A stretch of 64,000 nucleotides of DNA from the NCBI GenBank assembly GCA_027365475.1, contig DAHXNI010000039.1, positions 1 through 64,000 of the forward strand, read 5' to 3'. Shown here in pieces: positions 1 to 8,745 of this stretch. This stretch comes from Pseudomonadota bacterium. Its GTDB lineage: Bacteria > Pseudomonadota > Gammaproteobacteria > JAKAQQ01. A program made the position numbers and the translations under genes. The notes under the pieces were generated by a model. The model was not told the origin of the DNA. It saw only the letters and a program-made list of their open reading frames with translations, and made no database searches. Position 1 is the stretch's first letter. The number at the start of each line of letters is the position of its first letter.

Positions 1-288
1 CTCCCGGCCCGGCAGGCCATTGAGTTCGCGGATGAGGGTCTTTGCCTGGGAGGACCAGGTTTCGGCGTCGGCTACGATGTAGCAGCGTGCCAAGGTCGCC
101 GCATAGGCGTTGTGATCGTTCGCAATCACCTGATAGCCCGCGCGCTTGAGCGCGTGTCCCACGCGCGCCGTCCCGGAAAAAAGGTCGAGGACCGATCGCA
201 CGCCGCCCGGCGCGCTGGCGCTCTCGCGGCCGACGAGTGCGAGAATCTTGGGAACGAGCAGTCGCTTCGAGCCAAGATACTTGATCAC
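1..288 (-). CDS. D12-class adenine-N6 DNA methyltransferase (N-terminal part)
   Basis: Would methylate adenine in a short DNA site using S-adenosylmethionine. Only the first 96 codons lie in the window and the frame is still open at base 1. The chosen start is GTG at 288, behind an AGGGAG ribosome site. Residues 1-12 read VIKYLGSKRLLV, the usual opening of Dam-like D12 enzymes. Residues 35-44 read DLFSGTARVG, the AdoMet-binding motif, followed by YQVIANDHN (52-60), the acidic segment expected after it. The catalytic DPPY motif would lie beyond the edge. It is the last visible gene of the leftward operon that starts at 6025, 28 bp after its neighbour. On a plasmid such an enzyme could protect against host restriction; that role is an inference. 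Confidence 0.85.
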   Translation of the reverse strand, partial: MIKYLGSKRLLVPKILALVGRESASAPGGVRSVLDLFSGTARVGHALKRAGYQVIANDHNAYAATLARCYIVADAETWSSQAKTLIRELNGLPGRE

Positions 289-316
289 GGCCGCGCTCCC
301 TGGCGGGCGACCGGAT

Positions 317-895
317 TCAGTCTGGCTGCCCGAATCGCAGCGTAATGGACCAGCCGGACAATGCCCCCACGCGCATGAGCCGCGCGCGTATGAGCTGGGC
401 ACGATAGGCTCCATGCACCAGCCAGTCTGGTCGCATGTCGCCCCGGCGCAGTAACAGCACCACATGCCGTTTGCGCATCGTCCAATCGGTGATCTGTCGC
501 TCAAGGTCGCGCATCTTCCATGTTCGGATTCCGCCACAGTCGTAAGCGCGTCCCAAGATGCCGCTCGAGCGCGGCACCCCCGGTGGCAATACGATCACAT
601 GCGGGGCGGGTATCAGCGTCATGAGCGTGCGAGTCACGGCGGCTGGGATCGGCATTCCGGGATCGGTTTCGGCTATCACCTCAAGCCACACCGGGCCGCG
701 TGCGTGGCGAATGATCCGCTCCATCTCCTTTTTGCCGGTAAAGCTGACGCGGCGCTGCCTCTGGCCCGTGACAAAGGTGCGTACAAAATCCCTACTGGGA
801 TCGACCTTGCCCGGCTCGCGAAACTTATGTGTCAACAGATTTGACATTGCCTGTCCGACTGCCAACCGGTCCGCCTGAACATCAGGATCCGACAT
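317..895 (-). CDS. Protein of unknown function, 192 aa
   Basis: I do not recognise this protein. The start is ATG at 895, preceded by a strong GGAGGAGG ribosome site; an upstream in-frame ATG at 958 lies inside the likely promoter and has no such site. The product is basic, without membrane segments. Its middle part (about residues 75-120, around ETDPGMPIPAAVTRTL) and the Arg-rich C-terminal half show no motif I can name. It overlaps the end of the upstream gene by 14 bp and sits 28 bp before the methyltransferase, so the pair is probably co-expressed, both from the long operon and from the internal promoter at 931-958. Confidence 0.7.
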   Translation of the reverse strand: MSDPDVQADRLAVGQAMSNLLTHKFREPGKVDPSRDFVRTFVTGQRQRRVSFTGKKEMERIIRHARGPVWLEVIAETDPGMPIPAAVTRTLMTLIPAPHVIVLPPGVPRSSGILGRAYDCGGIRTWKMRDLERQITDWTMRKRHVVLLLRRGDMRPDWLVHGAYRAQLIRARLMRVGALSGWSITLRFGQPD

Positions 896-2192
896 GTTTA
901 GACCTCCTCCAGCCCGTATCCGATCTTTCCATACTAGCATGGGCAGATGCAAAATCAATAGTATTTGTGTGCGAGTCCGGAATCTGCCGTAACAGCCCGG
1001 AACCGGTTCTGGCAGATTCGATCTCGGCCCGCACTTCGCGCCGGATCAGCTGCCGCTCGACCCGGCGGGTCTCCCGCAAGAGGGTCCGGATCGCTTCCTG
1101 GATGCTCTCCCGGGTATTGATTTCGCGCTGCGCCAGTTCGGCTTGCCGCTCCGCGCCAAACGCGCGACGGATCAGACGCGCCCGTTCATGCTTGCGCGTG
1201 AATATCCCGCGCCCCCATGCGCGATTGACGATCTCCCTCCTCCGGTCCAGTTCCAGCTCCCCGGCAATCATCAGGCGTTCGGAACGCGTGCGCGCCAACC
1301 ATTCCCGCATGCGCCGGATATCGGCCGCTGCCGACTCGACGGTTTTGCGGTATGCGTCCCAGGACGCCGCCCACTTCGCATCGCGGCTGTCTACCTGCTC
1401 TGCCCGTACGTTGATTTCGCGTACCTCGGCACTCACCAGCCGGAGTTCGGCACCCACGTCATCCTCCTGCCCCCCACCACTCACCAGCCGGACCGTTTCT
1501 CCGGGTGGGGACGGCGCCGGGCCGGCGATCGCAATACCTGGCATCATCTGATCCGGCCCTGACTCGGCCGGTTCCAGCGTGATCGGTGCCGGCACGGGCA
1601 CCAGCTCGAGCTGGATCTCTGGTCGCTGCTCCTTGTTCCCGCCCTCCACACGCGACCGGCTGCGATTCGGCGAACGCAACCTGAACCACACCGCAATCGC
1701 GCCCAGCAGCACGGCACAGCCCAGCGCTATGCCGACCACGGCCACGAACGGCAACCCATCTCCCCCGCCCGTCTGGAGGACCCGCGTATGCGTGACCCCC
1801 ACATGCTGGGTCCCCACGCGTGGGGTCCCAATGTGTTGGGCGCTGGTGCGCGTACTGCCCGCGTGCGGGCGCATGGAGTCAGGCGTTGTGCGGATGGCCA
1901 GTACCGGCTGTCCCGGTGTTCGATGGGCGACGACCCTGCGGGCACCGACCCTGCGGGCGGGCACATGTACTTCAATCTGGGGATGCACCCAGACTTCCAT
2001 GAATTGCCCACCACGCCGGAGCACTATGAAACCGGGCGTCGGGATGGTTCCGGGCGGTGCCAGGGCGCGCCCGCCGCGGATCTTCCAGGCGGAGATGTTG
2101 CCGGGTGCGCGCAGATCCAACACCCGCCAGTCGCGCGCGGGGGCTATCTGGTATCCCGACGGTATCCAGCCCGCCTGCAGGCGCTTCAGCAT
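882..2192 (-). CDS. Single-pass membrane protein with long coiled coil, 436 aa
   Basis: Function unknown. The first 150 residues include a proline-, arginine- and threonine-rich part with an imperfect repeat (IGTPRVGTQHVGVTH, about 121-135). One clear membrane helix follows (about residues 148-171, around FVAVVGIALGCAVLLGAIAV). The C-terminal 200 residues are highly charged and predicted helical, suggesting a coiled coil. The gene starts 7 bp inside the end of the PilT-like ATPase gene, so the two are translationally coupled and may work together, for example as ATPase and membrane partner in a pilus or transfer machine. That partnership is inferred from gene order only. Confidence 0.7.
   Translation of the reverse strand: MLKRLQAGWIPSGYQIAPARDWRVLDLRAPGNISAWKIRGGRALAPPGTIPTPGFIVLRRGGQFMEVWVHPQIEVHVPARRVGARRVVAHRTPGQPVLAIRTTPDSMRPHAGSTRTSAQHIGTPRVGTQHVGVTHTRVLQTGGGDGLPFVAVVGIALGCAVLLGAIAVWFRLRSPNRSRSRVEGGNKEQRPEIQLELVPVPAPITLEPAESGPDQMMPGIAIAGPAPSPPGETVRLVSGGGQEDDVGAELRLVSAEVREINVRAEQVDSRDAKWAASWDAYRKTVESAAADIRRMREWLARTRSERLMIAGELELDRRREIVNRAWGRGIFTRKHERARLIRRAFGAERQAELAQREINTRESIQEAIRTLLRETRRVERQLIRREVRAEIESARTGSGLLRQIPDSHTNTIDFASAHASMERSDTGWRRSKHVGS
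931..958 (-). promoter_or_regulatory. Internal promoter of the shared TATTGA family
   Basis: Reading leftward, -35 is TTGATT (958-953), the spacer is 16 bp and -10 is TAGTAT (936-931). ACTATTGA around the -35 matches the motif found before many other genes here. It lies in the 3' end of the 882-2192 gene and would drive the 317-895 gene and the methyltransferase. Confidence 0.55.
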
Positions 2193-3238
2193 GGCGGGGG
2201 AAATCCGAGCATGCGGGCCTGGTGCTCCATTTCAGTGACGAGCAGCGCAAAGTTGCCGTCGCGGATCTGTGCACGCACCGCCTGCGACGCCCACGGCGGG
2301 GACACCAGGAGCGCGCTGGCACTCAGGCGCATCCGCCGCCCGGCGCGCGGGATCCCCAACCGGTGCTCCTTCGGCTCGCCAACCGGAAGCAGCTGCTGGT
2401 GCACCACCGCCGCAATGCTGCTGGCCATGAGATCATTGGCTTCGTGCCCGCTGTGCCCCCCTTCGATCGCAAAACCGCGAATCCGCTCGAGCGCCTCGGT
2501 CACGCCGGCCGCATGGAGCGTGGTCACGATCAGCTGCCCGTTCTGGCCCTCGCGCAGCGCCTGAGCCACCGCACACTCGTTGCGCAGCTCTCCGATCAGG
2601 ACGACGGACGGGAATCCATAGCGCACGCTGCGCTCAAGATCGTCCGACATACTGTTGCGCGTGGTCCCGATCTGGATACAGTATCCCTCCCCATGCTCTC
2701 CTTCCAGATTCTGTTCGGGTGGATCCTCGAGCGTGATCGCATGCCCACCCCGCGCGCGTAACCGCTCGCGCACCAACCCATGTGCTGCGGTGGTCTTGCC
2801 TGAAGCCGGCGCACCGGCAAAGATCACGAGCCCGTGGTCGAGCCGCTTGTCCAGCAGAATATCCACCAGCGCGGGTGCATACCCCAGCGTCCGGAAATCC
2901 AGGCTGTCGTCCGACATGTAGCGCAAAAAACGGTGCCAACCCCTGCGACCGCGCGCCAGGCTCACCCGCCAACTCAACCCCTCATGAGTCACCGCATACT
3001 CCCATTTCAGCGGTTCGGCCATATCCGCATCCTCCTGCTCACGGATTCCATCGTGCGCCGCCAGCGCAACGCGCAGACTGGCGAAATAACTGTCGAGCAC
3101 CTCCGCACCCTGTGGCATTTTCGTGACCAGCGACCCCGATCCCCCGCTCAGCGCCCAGCACCGCCCTCCCGGCACCAGCATCCAGTCCATGTGGAGCTCG
3201 AGCAGACGCCTGCGGTGATGGGTCACCAGGTCCGTCAC
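2186..3238 (-). CDS. PilT/VirB11-type secretion ATPase
   Basis: A hexameric traffic ATPase of the GspE/PilT/VirB11 superfamily, acting at the inner membrane to power pilus movement or substrate transfer. Seen in order: Walker A GAPASGKTT (about residues 142-150), Asp box ITLEDPPE, Walker B SVVLIGELRN and a His box around LIVTTLHAAG. At 350 aa it matches PilT-like retraction ATPases more than GspE, which is longer. It overlaps the helicase gene by 4 bp and the membrane-protein gene by 7 bp. A second and third ATPase of this superfamily are encoded in the transfer region (VirB11 at 46378, PilQ at 62420). A retraction motor for the thin pilus is one possibility; the sequence does not settle its partner. 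Confidence 0.85.
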   Translation of the reverse strand: MTDLVTHHRRRLLELHMDWMLVPGGRCWALSGGSGSLVTKMPQGAEVLDSYFASLRVALAAHDGIREQEDADMAEPLKWEYAVTHEGLSWRVSLARGRRGWHRFLRYMSDDSLDFRTLGYAPALVDILLDKRLDHGLVIFAGAPASGKTTAAHGLVRERLRARGGHAITLEDPPEQNLEGEHGEGYCIQIGTTRNSMSDDLERSVRYGFPSVVLIGELRNECAVAQALREGQNGQLIVTTLHAAGVTEALERIRGFAIEGGHSGHEANDLMASSIAAVVHQQLLPVGEPKEHRLGIPRAGRRMRLSASALLVSPPWASQAVRAQIRDGNFALLVTEMEHQARMLGFPPPC

Positions 3239-5064
3239 GAGTGGATCTCCGACAGAAAGACCGAGGCGGGACGCGCCATGTCGCGACTCATATACAGATG
3301 ATTCCGGGCGCGGGTCATGGCCACATAAAACAGCCTTCTCTCCTCTTCAATGATGGGGTTCTGCTTGTGGGGGGCCACTCCCTGGTTGCATTGCAGGATC
3401 CATACCCGGTCAAACTCCATACCCTTGGCGCCGTGCATGGTCACCAGCGCAAGCGTGCCCGGCGCCAGCCCTTTGGGGGCCTCGCGTTCGGACTCACGCA
3501 TCTGTCGGAGTCTCACCTCCAGCGGACGCCCGCCCAGCGCCAGCACCTGGTGACGGAGCGCCCAGAGAATCCGCTCGTCGCGCTGAGTGTATTCCCCCTG
3601 CGGGGAATCCTGGATCACGCTACACATCCAGCGCACGATCTGCCGGGTGACGCTACTCAGCACCTTCCCGTATTCTGCCCCCTGCGCCTCCCGTAGATTC
3701 TCAACCCAAATCGGATGCGCATTCGCCATCTGTACCATCTGCGTGTGGAGTGCCCCACGCACCTCTGCCGCCTTGAGATTCGATAACGCCTGGATCAGAT
3801 TGCCAAAACCGCGCCTGATCAGCGGATCCACAACCCCTGACGGATAACCCAGAAAATGGACCATCAGGGTCTCGATCCCGCGCTTCTCCTGGGCCCACAC
3901 CAGCGTGCGCAGCAGCGTCATGAGAACGGCCCCGATCGTATCGCTCTCGAGCCCCCCGACCGACAGGCTGACCAGGGGCGTGTTCCGCACACTTGCGGGC
4001 ACCCCCCACTCTTCTCCGGCCATCTCGTACTCGGCCTTTACCAAGTACAAATGCCGGTTCGTGCGCGCCAGAATGGCGCCCGTCCCCCCGGGATTCGCCT
4101 GCAGGTCGCCTACCATCGTGAGCAGCGCATCACGCGCTTCCTCGAGGACTGTCGGGTGCACGATTTCAGCGCAATCCTGGCCGGCGGGCCCCTCCCTTTG
4201 CTGCCGTACCGCATATATCGCCTTCGGCACCCGCTGCATGTTGCGCCGGATGAGACGGGATGAGGAGTCGACAATCTCCCTCGTGGATCTGTAGTTGCGC
4301 CCAAATACGAAGCGGCGCGCCCGGAATTCTTTCTCAAAACGCAGCATGCCCGCCGTCCCCATCGCATGCCGGAATCCATAAATCTCCTGGTCGTCGTCCC
4401 CCGCCACGGTCAGCTGCGAACGGGTCCGGTGCGAACGGATCAGCTCGTACTGGAGCGCGTCCGTATCCTGAAATTCATCGACCAGCATCAGGTCGGCGTC
4501 CCACGGGGCGATCGACCCGTCCGACATGCCTTCGACCGTTACCCGGATCAGGTCCGCAAAGTCCCAGTAGCGGTTCTTGTCGATCAGGTTCTTGTATACG
4601 CGGTAGACGACTGCCGCATCGGAGTTCGACTGGGGTATGGGCGAGGTCTTGATCGCTTCGATGATCTGGGTGACCTGCTCGATTTCGAGCCCACAGGCAT
4701 CGGCCGTCCGGCTGTAGTACAGCCTTTGCTCCCCGCCATCCATCAGATGCACTCCTTCCATCCTTCCCATCCGGTCCAGCGTCTGTTTGCACAACGCGTG
4801 AAACGTCGCGACCTCCAGGCGCTTGAGTTCGCTTTCCGAAACCAGCGCCCCCATCCGGCCACGTATTTCCTCGGCCGCCTCCCGCGTGAACGTGAGGAGC
4901 ACGACCGACCGGCCCGCGCGCAATGCGCGCAACGCCTTCGCCACCAGTGCACGGGTCTTCCCGGACCCGGGACAGGCTACGATCAGCGTGTGTTCGTCTG
5001 CCTCGATCGCGGCCTGCTGGGTCGGGTCCAGCGAGCGCAACAGGGCGTCGGCGGGATCAGGCAT
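3235..5064 (-). CDS. UvrD/Rep-type superfamily 1 DNA helicase
   Basis: A 3'-5' DNA helicase of the UvrD/Rep/PcrA family. Motifs seen in order: Walker A VACPGSGKT, motif II LVDEFQDTD, motif III VAGDDDQEIYGFRH, motif IV FGRNYRST, motif V VTMHGAKGMEFDRVWI and motif VI EERRLFYVAMTRAR. At 609 aa it is slightly shorter than chromosomal UvrD (about 720). I chose ATG at 5064, giving the usual N-terminus and an 8-bp overlap with the upstream gene; a longer frame opens at 5106 but has no ribosome site. Context is a plasmid operon with an AcaB-like protein and a secretion ATPase. A role in plasmid replication, repair or transfer is possible but not shown. Confidence 0.93.
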   Translation of the reverse strand: MPDPADALLRSLDPTQQAAIEADEHTLIVACPGSGKTRALVAKALRALRAGRSVVLLTFTREAAEEIRGRMGALVSESELKRLEVATFHALCKQTLDRMGRMEGVHLMDGGEQRLYYSRTADACGLEIEQVTQIIEAIKTSPIPQSNSDAAVVYRVYKNLIDKNRYWDFADLIRVTVEGMSDGSIAPWDADLMLVDEFQDTDALQYELIRSHRTRSQLTVAGDDDQEIYGFRHAMGTAGMLRFEKEFRARRFVFGRNYRSTREIVDSSSRLIRRNMQRVPKAIYAVRQQREGPAGQDCAEIVHPTVLEEARDALLTMVGDLQANPGGTGAILARTNRHLYLVKAEYEMAGEEWGVPASVRNTPLVSLSVGGLESDTIGAVLMTLLRTLVWAQEKRGIETLMVHFLGYPSGVVDPLIRRGFGNLIQALSNLKAAEVRGALHTQMVQMANAHPIWVENLREAQGAEYGKVLSSVTRQIVRWMCSVIQDSPQGEYTQRDERILWALRHQVLALGGRPLEVRLRQMRESEREAPKGLAPGTLALVTMHGAKGMEFDRVWILQCNQGVAPHKQNPIIEEERRLFYVAMTRARNHLYMSRDMARPASVFLSEIHS

Positions 5065-6025
5065 CCCGGGGTTCCCGTGCCGCACGGGGCGGCATGACAA
5101 TGCCACCGTGCTGACTGTTTATGCGCGTCTCGAGCTTTGCCACTTCGTCCAGCAGCTCCAGCGGCGGGTTCGCCAGGTCCGGGTGGATCCGCGGATCCTT
5201 TGTTTCATCCAGCAGGTTGCCGTAGATATCTTTCACCCGATAGGGCCAGCGCCGGCACAGATAACCGTGCAGGTCGCGCGTCAGGTGGAAAAACTTCATG
5301 AGTGGTTGCCGAACCTTGGCGTACATCTTCTTTTGATGCTCATCGAATGAGATGTAATCCATCATCCAGAGTGCATAGATCATTCCGGCCAGCCGGTCTG
5401 CCTGGATCACCACCTTGAGCAATCTGCGCGCCAGCGGCGTCGCCAGGTCGAAACGCACCGGTTGGCGTTCCGGATCCGGCGCTGGCTCGGCGATATCGGC
5501 TGCCCGAAGTGCCACTTCGGTCTGCGCCAGTGTCTCGGCAATCTCCCCCGCCGTCCGCTCGATCGCGGCCGCAATGGCCTGCTCGATCAACGCAATCATG
5601 CCCTCCACCCCCTGCAGCACCAGAGTGGTGTCCAGATCCAGCTCGCGTGCCAGACGCTCAATATCGTCCTGCTTGCGGGTGTCTTCCCACCAGACCGGCG
5701 GGTACCGGCGCAGCAGCGTCGCGGCAGAGGTCAGGATGAAATGTATGTGGCGGGCACTGATCGGGAACTGCTTTTTGCCCCACCGCGCGACTTCCGCATT
5801 GTTGATGGTCACGTAGTCCCTGAGCATGAACGGCACGGGCTTGCGTGCGCTGTTTGCAGTGTGGTCGGGCACCCCCCGGGTGACCGGCTCCGGCACAACC
5901 GGCTCCGGCGATCCGTTCCCGGAAAGCCCCAATGGCTCGTCATGCGTGCCGCCGGACGCAGTTTCGGACCGGGCCCCCGACGGGCCGGCCCTGCCGGCTG
6001 CCAAATCAGTTTCGTTCACGTCCAC
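5057..6025 (-). CDS. AcaB/DUF1845-like plasmid protein (copy 1)
   Basis: First gene of the leftward operon. It has a disordered, Gly/Pro/Ser-rich N-terminus of about 65 residues and then a mostly helical domain. The C-terminal third (around MDYISFDEHQKKMYAKVRQP, then FFHLTRDLHGYLCRRWPYRV) resembles the protein encoded at 26163-27389 in order and spacing of conserved residues. Both resemble the integrative-element family TIGR03761/DUF1845, which includes the IncC activator AcaB; this match is by eye and tentative. The start is GTG at 6025; a second GTG at 6019 is possible. The promoter at 6054-6082 lies just upstream. If AcaB-like, it would be a DNA-binding regulator of plasmid functions. Confidence 0.5.
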   Translation of the reverse strand: MDVNETDLAAGRAGPSGARSETASGGTHDEPLGLSGNGSPEPVVPEPVTRGVPDHTANSARKPVPFMLRDYVTINNAEVARWGKKQFPISARHIHFILTSAATLLRRYPPVWWEDTRKQDDIERLARELDLDTTLVLQGVEGMIALIEQAIAAAIERTAGEIAETLAQTEVALRAADIAEPAPDPERQPVRFDLATPLARRLLKVVIQADRLAGMIYALWMMDYISFDEHQKKMYAKVRQPLMKFFHLTRDLHGYLCRRWPYRVKDIYGNLLDETKDPRIHPDLANPPLELLDEVAKLETRINSQHGGIVMPPRAAREPRDA

Positions 6026-6053
6026 AGTGCCCCGCTCTGTTCGCGATGCGGAC

Positions 6054-6082
6054 AGACTAGTGTCGAACGGTCACCGTTTCAA
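6054..6082 (-). promoter_or_regulatory. Promoter of the leftward operon at 6025
   Basis: Reading leftward: TTGAAA (6082-6077), 17-bp spacer, TAGTCT (6059-6054). The spacer contains CGGTGACCG, a small palindrome. Confidence 0.45.
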
Positions 6083-6097
6083 GCGCTCTTTAGGCGC

Positions 6098-6112
6098 CTA
6101 TTGTGGCAATAG
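6098..6112. promoter_or_regulatory. Inverted repeat, possible operator
   Basis: CTATTG, 3 bp, CAATAG: a perfect 6-bp inverted repeat between the divergent promoters at 6054-6082 (leftward) and 6262-6289 (rightward). CAATAG also occurs in the two 33-bp boxes before the transfer operons. Confidence 0.35.
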
Positions 6113-6261
6113 TCCGCTTGTCCGCCGCGCAGGGTCCCGGAATCCAGGTCTCCGAATCCCCGCAAGCCCCCTCCCCGTCTCCCCGGTCCATTCGCAACGG
6201 CCACACTCGGGACCTGCCAGGTCGGGACCTGCCAGGCTGGACAAGGATAATCAAAAAACTA

Positions 6262-6289
6262 TTGATTCTACTTCTGGCGATGATATTCT
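6262..6289 (+). promoter_or_regulatory. Promoter of the shared TATTGA family
   Basis: TTGATT (6262-6267), 16-bp spacer, TATTCT (6284-6289), preceded by TCAAAAAACTA. Transcription would begin near 6296, which rules out starts for the next gene upstream of 6295. Confidence 0.6.
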
Positions 6290-6321
6290 GGAGCATGGCA
6301 CACAGAAGAACTGAACGGTCG

Positions 6322-7914
6322 ATGTCCAGATGCCCGGTAGCCGCAAGCATTTTTGCCAGCGCTCTGGCCGGCGCGCTCGTGTTCGGCCCTCTCGCCGCTC
6401 CCTGGGCCTTGCTCTTTATCCCTTGGATCCTGCTCCCGCCAAGCGGCCGGAAACCTATCGGCCAGGGCCGCTTCGGTTGGCTCGCCGCCGGGGCCACGCA
6501 CGGGTGGCTGATCCTCGCAGCCGCGTTTTGGGGCGGGAGTATCACTACTGCCTATGCGCTCTCCGGATATACCGGCTGGCCGGTCTGGATCGTCCTGTCC
6601 GCCTTCGCACCCCTGGCCCTCTTCATCACCGCCCCCTGGCTCATCCTCGCCTCGATCGGCCCGCGCTCGTCCCTAGCCGATGCGGCCCGACTACTAGTCA
6701 TGTTCGCGTTGGTCACCTTCCCCCCTCTCGGCATCTTCGCCATCCCGACCCCGCTGGACGCCGTCCTGGGCATTCCCGGGATTCTGCTCGCCCCGCTCCC
6801 ACCGGGGTGGCCCAAACTGCTCGCGGCCGCGATCGCCGCTTCCCTGGCCATGATCGCACCCCGCATCCTGATCCACCGCTACCTGTCCCCCGATCCGCGA
6901 TCGGATGCCCGCACCCGGCGGCCCTCTCGCGTGCGGTTCGCCGCGTTTGCTGGATACTCGATCATGTTCATGCTGCCGGTTCTGCTCGCGTCGCTGTTCG
7001 CGCTTGTGTCGCATTCTCCTCACCGGCCCCGGCCATCTGCCGCATTCTCCGTCACGCGCCTTGCCCGGGGGCGCCCCGCCCTGGGGCGTCCTACACATGG
7101 GCGGCTCCTCATCCTCGCGCTCCAAACCCGACAGTCCCTGCGGGCTGCCCGCGCCCTCGCGCGTTCCGGCGCGCTCGGCGCACTCATCCAGTCCGAAACC
7201 CTCTCTCATCACCTCCAGCGACTCTCAAGGCTCCACCCCGGACTCATCACGTCCCACACCTTTATCCTGACGCCCGAGTTCTCTGCCGGCAATCTCTGCC
7301 ACTTCCCCACCGCCGCGCAGCCGCTGGGACCGTTCCTCGATCGTTACCCGCATACCTGGATCCTGATTGGTGCGGAAATCCCCGTGCACCTCTCCGCAGG
7401 ATCCACCTCCGGATGTACCGATGGCGCCGCCCTGTTCCGGGGGCCCCACCTCCTCGAGCTCGTGTCGGCCAGCCAGCCGGCCCCCATCTCCGAATGGAAT
7501 CCACTCCAATCTGGGCCCGACTACCCCGCCCATTGGTTCAGGTCCGCCCTGGTTCGGCTGTCACGCGGCGGATCGCTGGCCGTGCTCGTGTGTTACGAGG
7601 GGACGGTCCCCTGGTTCCCGCTCCTCGCCGCATCCGCTGCACCCCGCGTGCTGCTTTCCATGGATTCCGATCTCTGGCCACACGGTCGGCAGGCGGCGGC
7701 CTTCGAAGACCGCATCGTTCGCGCCTGGGGACGATTCTATGGTGTCTCCGTGGCCATCGCGGACGCATTACCGCTCGAAACGCGCCGTCGGGAACGCGCA
7801 GTGAGAGCGGGGCGTGAGACTCAGATTTTCGGTCCCGGGGCAGGCGTCCATAACCCCCGCTTGCGCGGGGAATACTTCACGACATTGCCGCAGTCCTGCC
7901 CGCATAGCCTTTAA
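6322..7914 (+). CDS. Nitrilase-superfamily membrane protein, Lnt/TraB-like
   Basis: The N-terminal half has about six or seven hydrophobic segments and the C-terminal half is a nitrilase-type domain, as in apolipoprotein N-acyltransferase (Lnt) and the plasmid protein TraB of Agrobacterium. The catalytic Glu is visible in ILTPEFSAG and the Cys in VLVCYEG. The third catalytic residue, Lys, is not at the expected place before SEWNPL, so classic acyltransferase activity is doubtful. The start is ATG at 6322 because the promoter at 6262-6289 places transcript starts near 6296. The 3' end is odd: the last 22 codons are formed by the first CRISPR repeat and spacer, and the stop codon lies in the second repeat (see findings). 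Confidence 0.75.
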   Translation: MSRCPVAASIFASALAGALVFGPLAAPWALLFIPWILLPPSGRKPIGQGRFGWLAAGATHGWLILAAAFWGGSITTAYALSGYTGWPVWIVLSAFAPLALFITAPWLILASIGPRSSLADAARLLVMFALVTFPPLGIFAIPTPLDAVLGIPGILLAPLPPGWPKLLAAAIAASLAMIAPRILIHRYLSPDPRSDARTRRPSRVRFAAFAGYSIMFMLPVLLASLFALVSHSPHRPRPSAAFSVTRLARGRPALGRPTHGRLLILALQTRQSLRAARALARSGALGALIQSETLSHHLQRLSRLHPGLITSHTFILTPEFSAGNLCHFPTAAQPLGPFLDRYPHTWILIGAEIPVHLSAGSTSGCTDGAALFRGPHLLELVSASQPAPISEWNPLQSGPDYPAHWFRSALVRLSRGGSLAVLVCYEGTVPWFPLLAASAAPRVLLSMDSDLWPHGRQAAAFEDRIVRAWGRFYGVSVAIADALPLETRRRERAVRAGRETQIFGPGAGVHNPRLRGEYFTTLPQSCPHSL

Positions 7915-8729
7915 CCCCCGCTTGCGCGGGGAATACCGGTGGCCATGGTCAGAGCTACAAGGACAAGGACTTTAACCCCCGCTGGCGCGGGGAATACATT
8001 CCCCACACACTCCAGCTGCGCGCGTGTGCCCTTTAACCCCCGCTTGCGCGGGGAATACGCCAATGCCGGCCAACGCGCACGCGCACGCGGCCTTTAACCC
8101 CCGCTTGCGCGGGGAATACTGCCCTCGCCCGTGCGAGGATCTCCTGGCCCTCCTTTAACCCCCGCTTGCGCGGGGAATACTACTGGGTTGAACAAGAGTC
8201 GAAAGTGAAACTACTTTAACCCCCGCTTGCGCGGGGAATACATGGCTTTCCACCGTTCGTGCTCGGCCTCGCCCCTTTAACCCCCGCTTGCGCGGGGAAT
8301 ACTTATCACGCGGGGGGAAGTTCAAAGGATTATCTCTTTAACCCCCGCTTGCGCGGGGAATACCGCCGGCGAGCTTCACAACTACATTTCGGCAGCCTTT
8401 AACCCCCGCTTGCGCGGGGAATACTGAGCTGCCTGAGACACGATTGACCTATGCCCACTTTAACCCCCGCTTGCGCGGGGAATACTGGGATCGAGGTCGT
8501 CGAAGATCTCCATGACCCCTTTAACCCCCGCTTGCGCGGGGAATACCCTATCGCGCGTATTCCTGCTATTGACGGGCCCCTTTAACCCCCGCTTGCGCGG
8601 GGAATACAAAATAAAGTTGAGTGCAAGCCAAGGTTCGGCCCTTTAACCCCCGCTTGCGCGGGGAATACTGGCCGCCGAACGGGAGACCGCCCGGGCTTCC
8701 CCTTTAACCCCCGCTTGCGCGGGGAATAC
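7848..8729 (-). CRISPR. CRISPR array, 15 repeats of 28 bp, 14 spacers of 33 bp
   Basis: Repeat starts are at 7848, 7909, 7970, 8031, 8092, 8153, 8214, 8275, 8336, 8397, 8458, 8519, 8580, 8641 and 8702, a strict 61-bp period. The leftward strand starts with GTATTCCCCGCG and ends with GGGGTTAAAG, the layout of type I-E and IV-A repeats, so the array is probably transcribed leftward with the cas genes. Each repeat can fold a 6-bp stem (CCCCGC with GCGGGG). Two repeats vary: the one at 7970 has one changed loop base, and the one at 7848 differs at its outer three bases, which marks the left end as the old, trailer end. The newest spacers would be at the cas2 side. Ten of 14 spacers carry a C next to the repeat on the plus strand. 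Confidence 0.98.
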
Positions 8730-8745
8730 CCTTCGCTGAAAGTCG

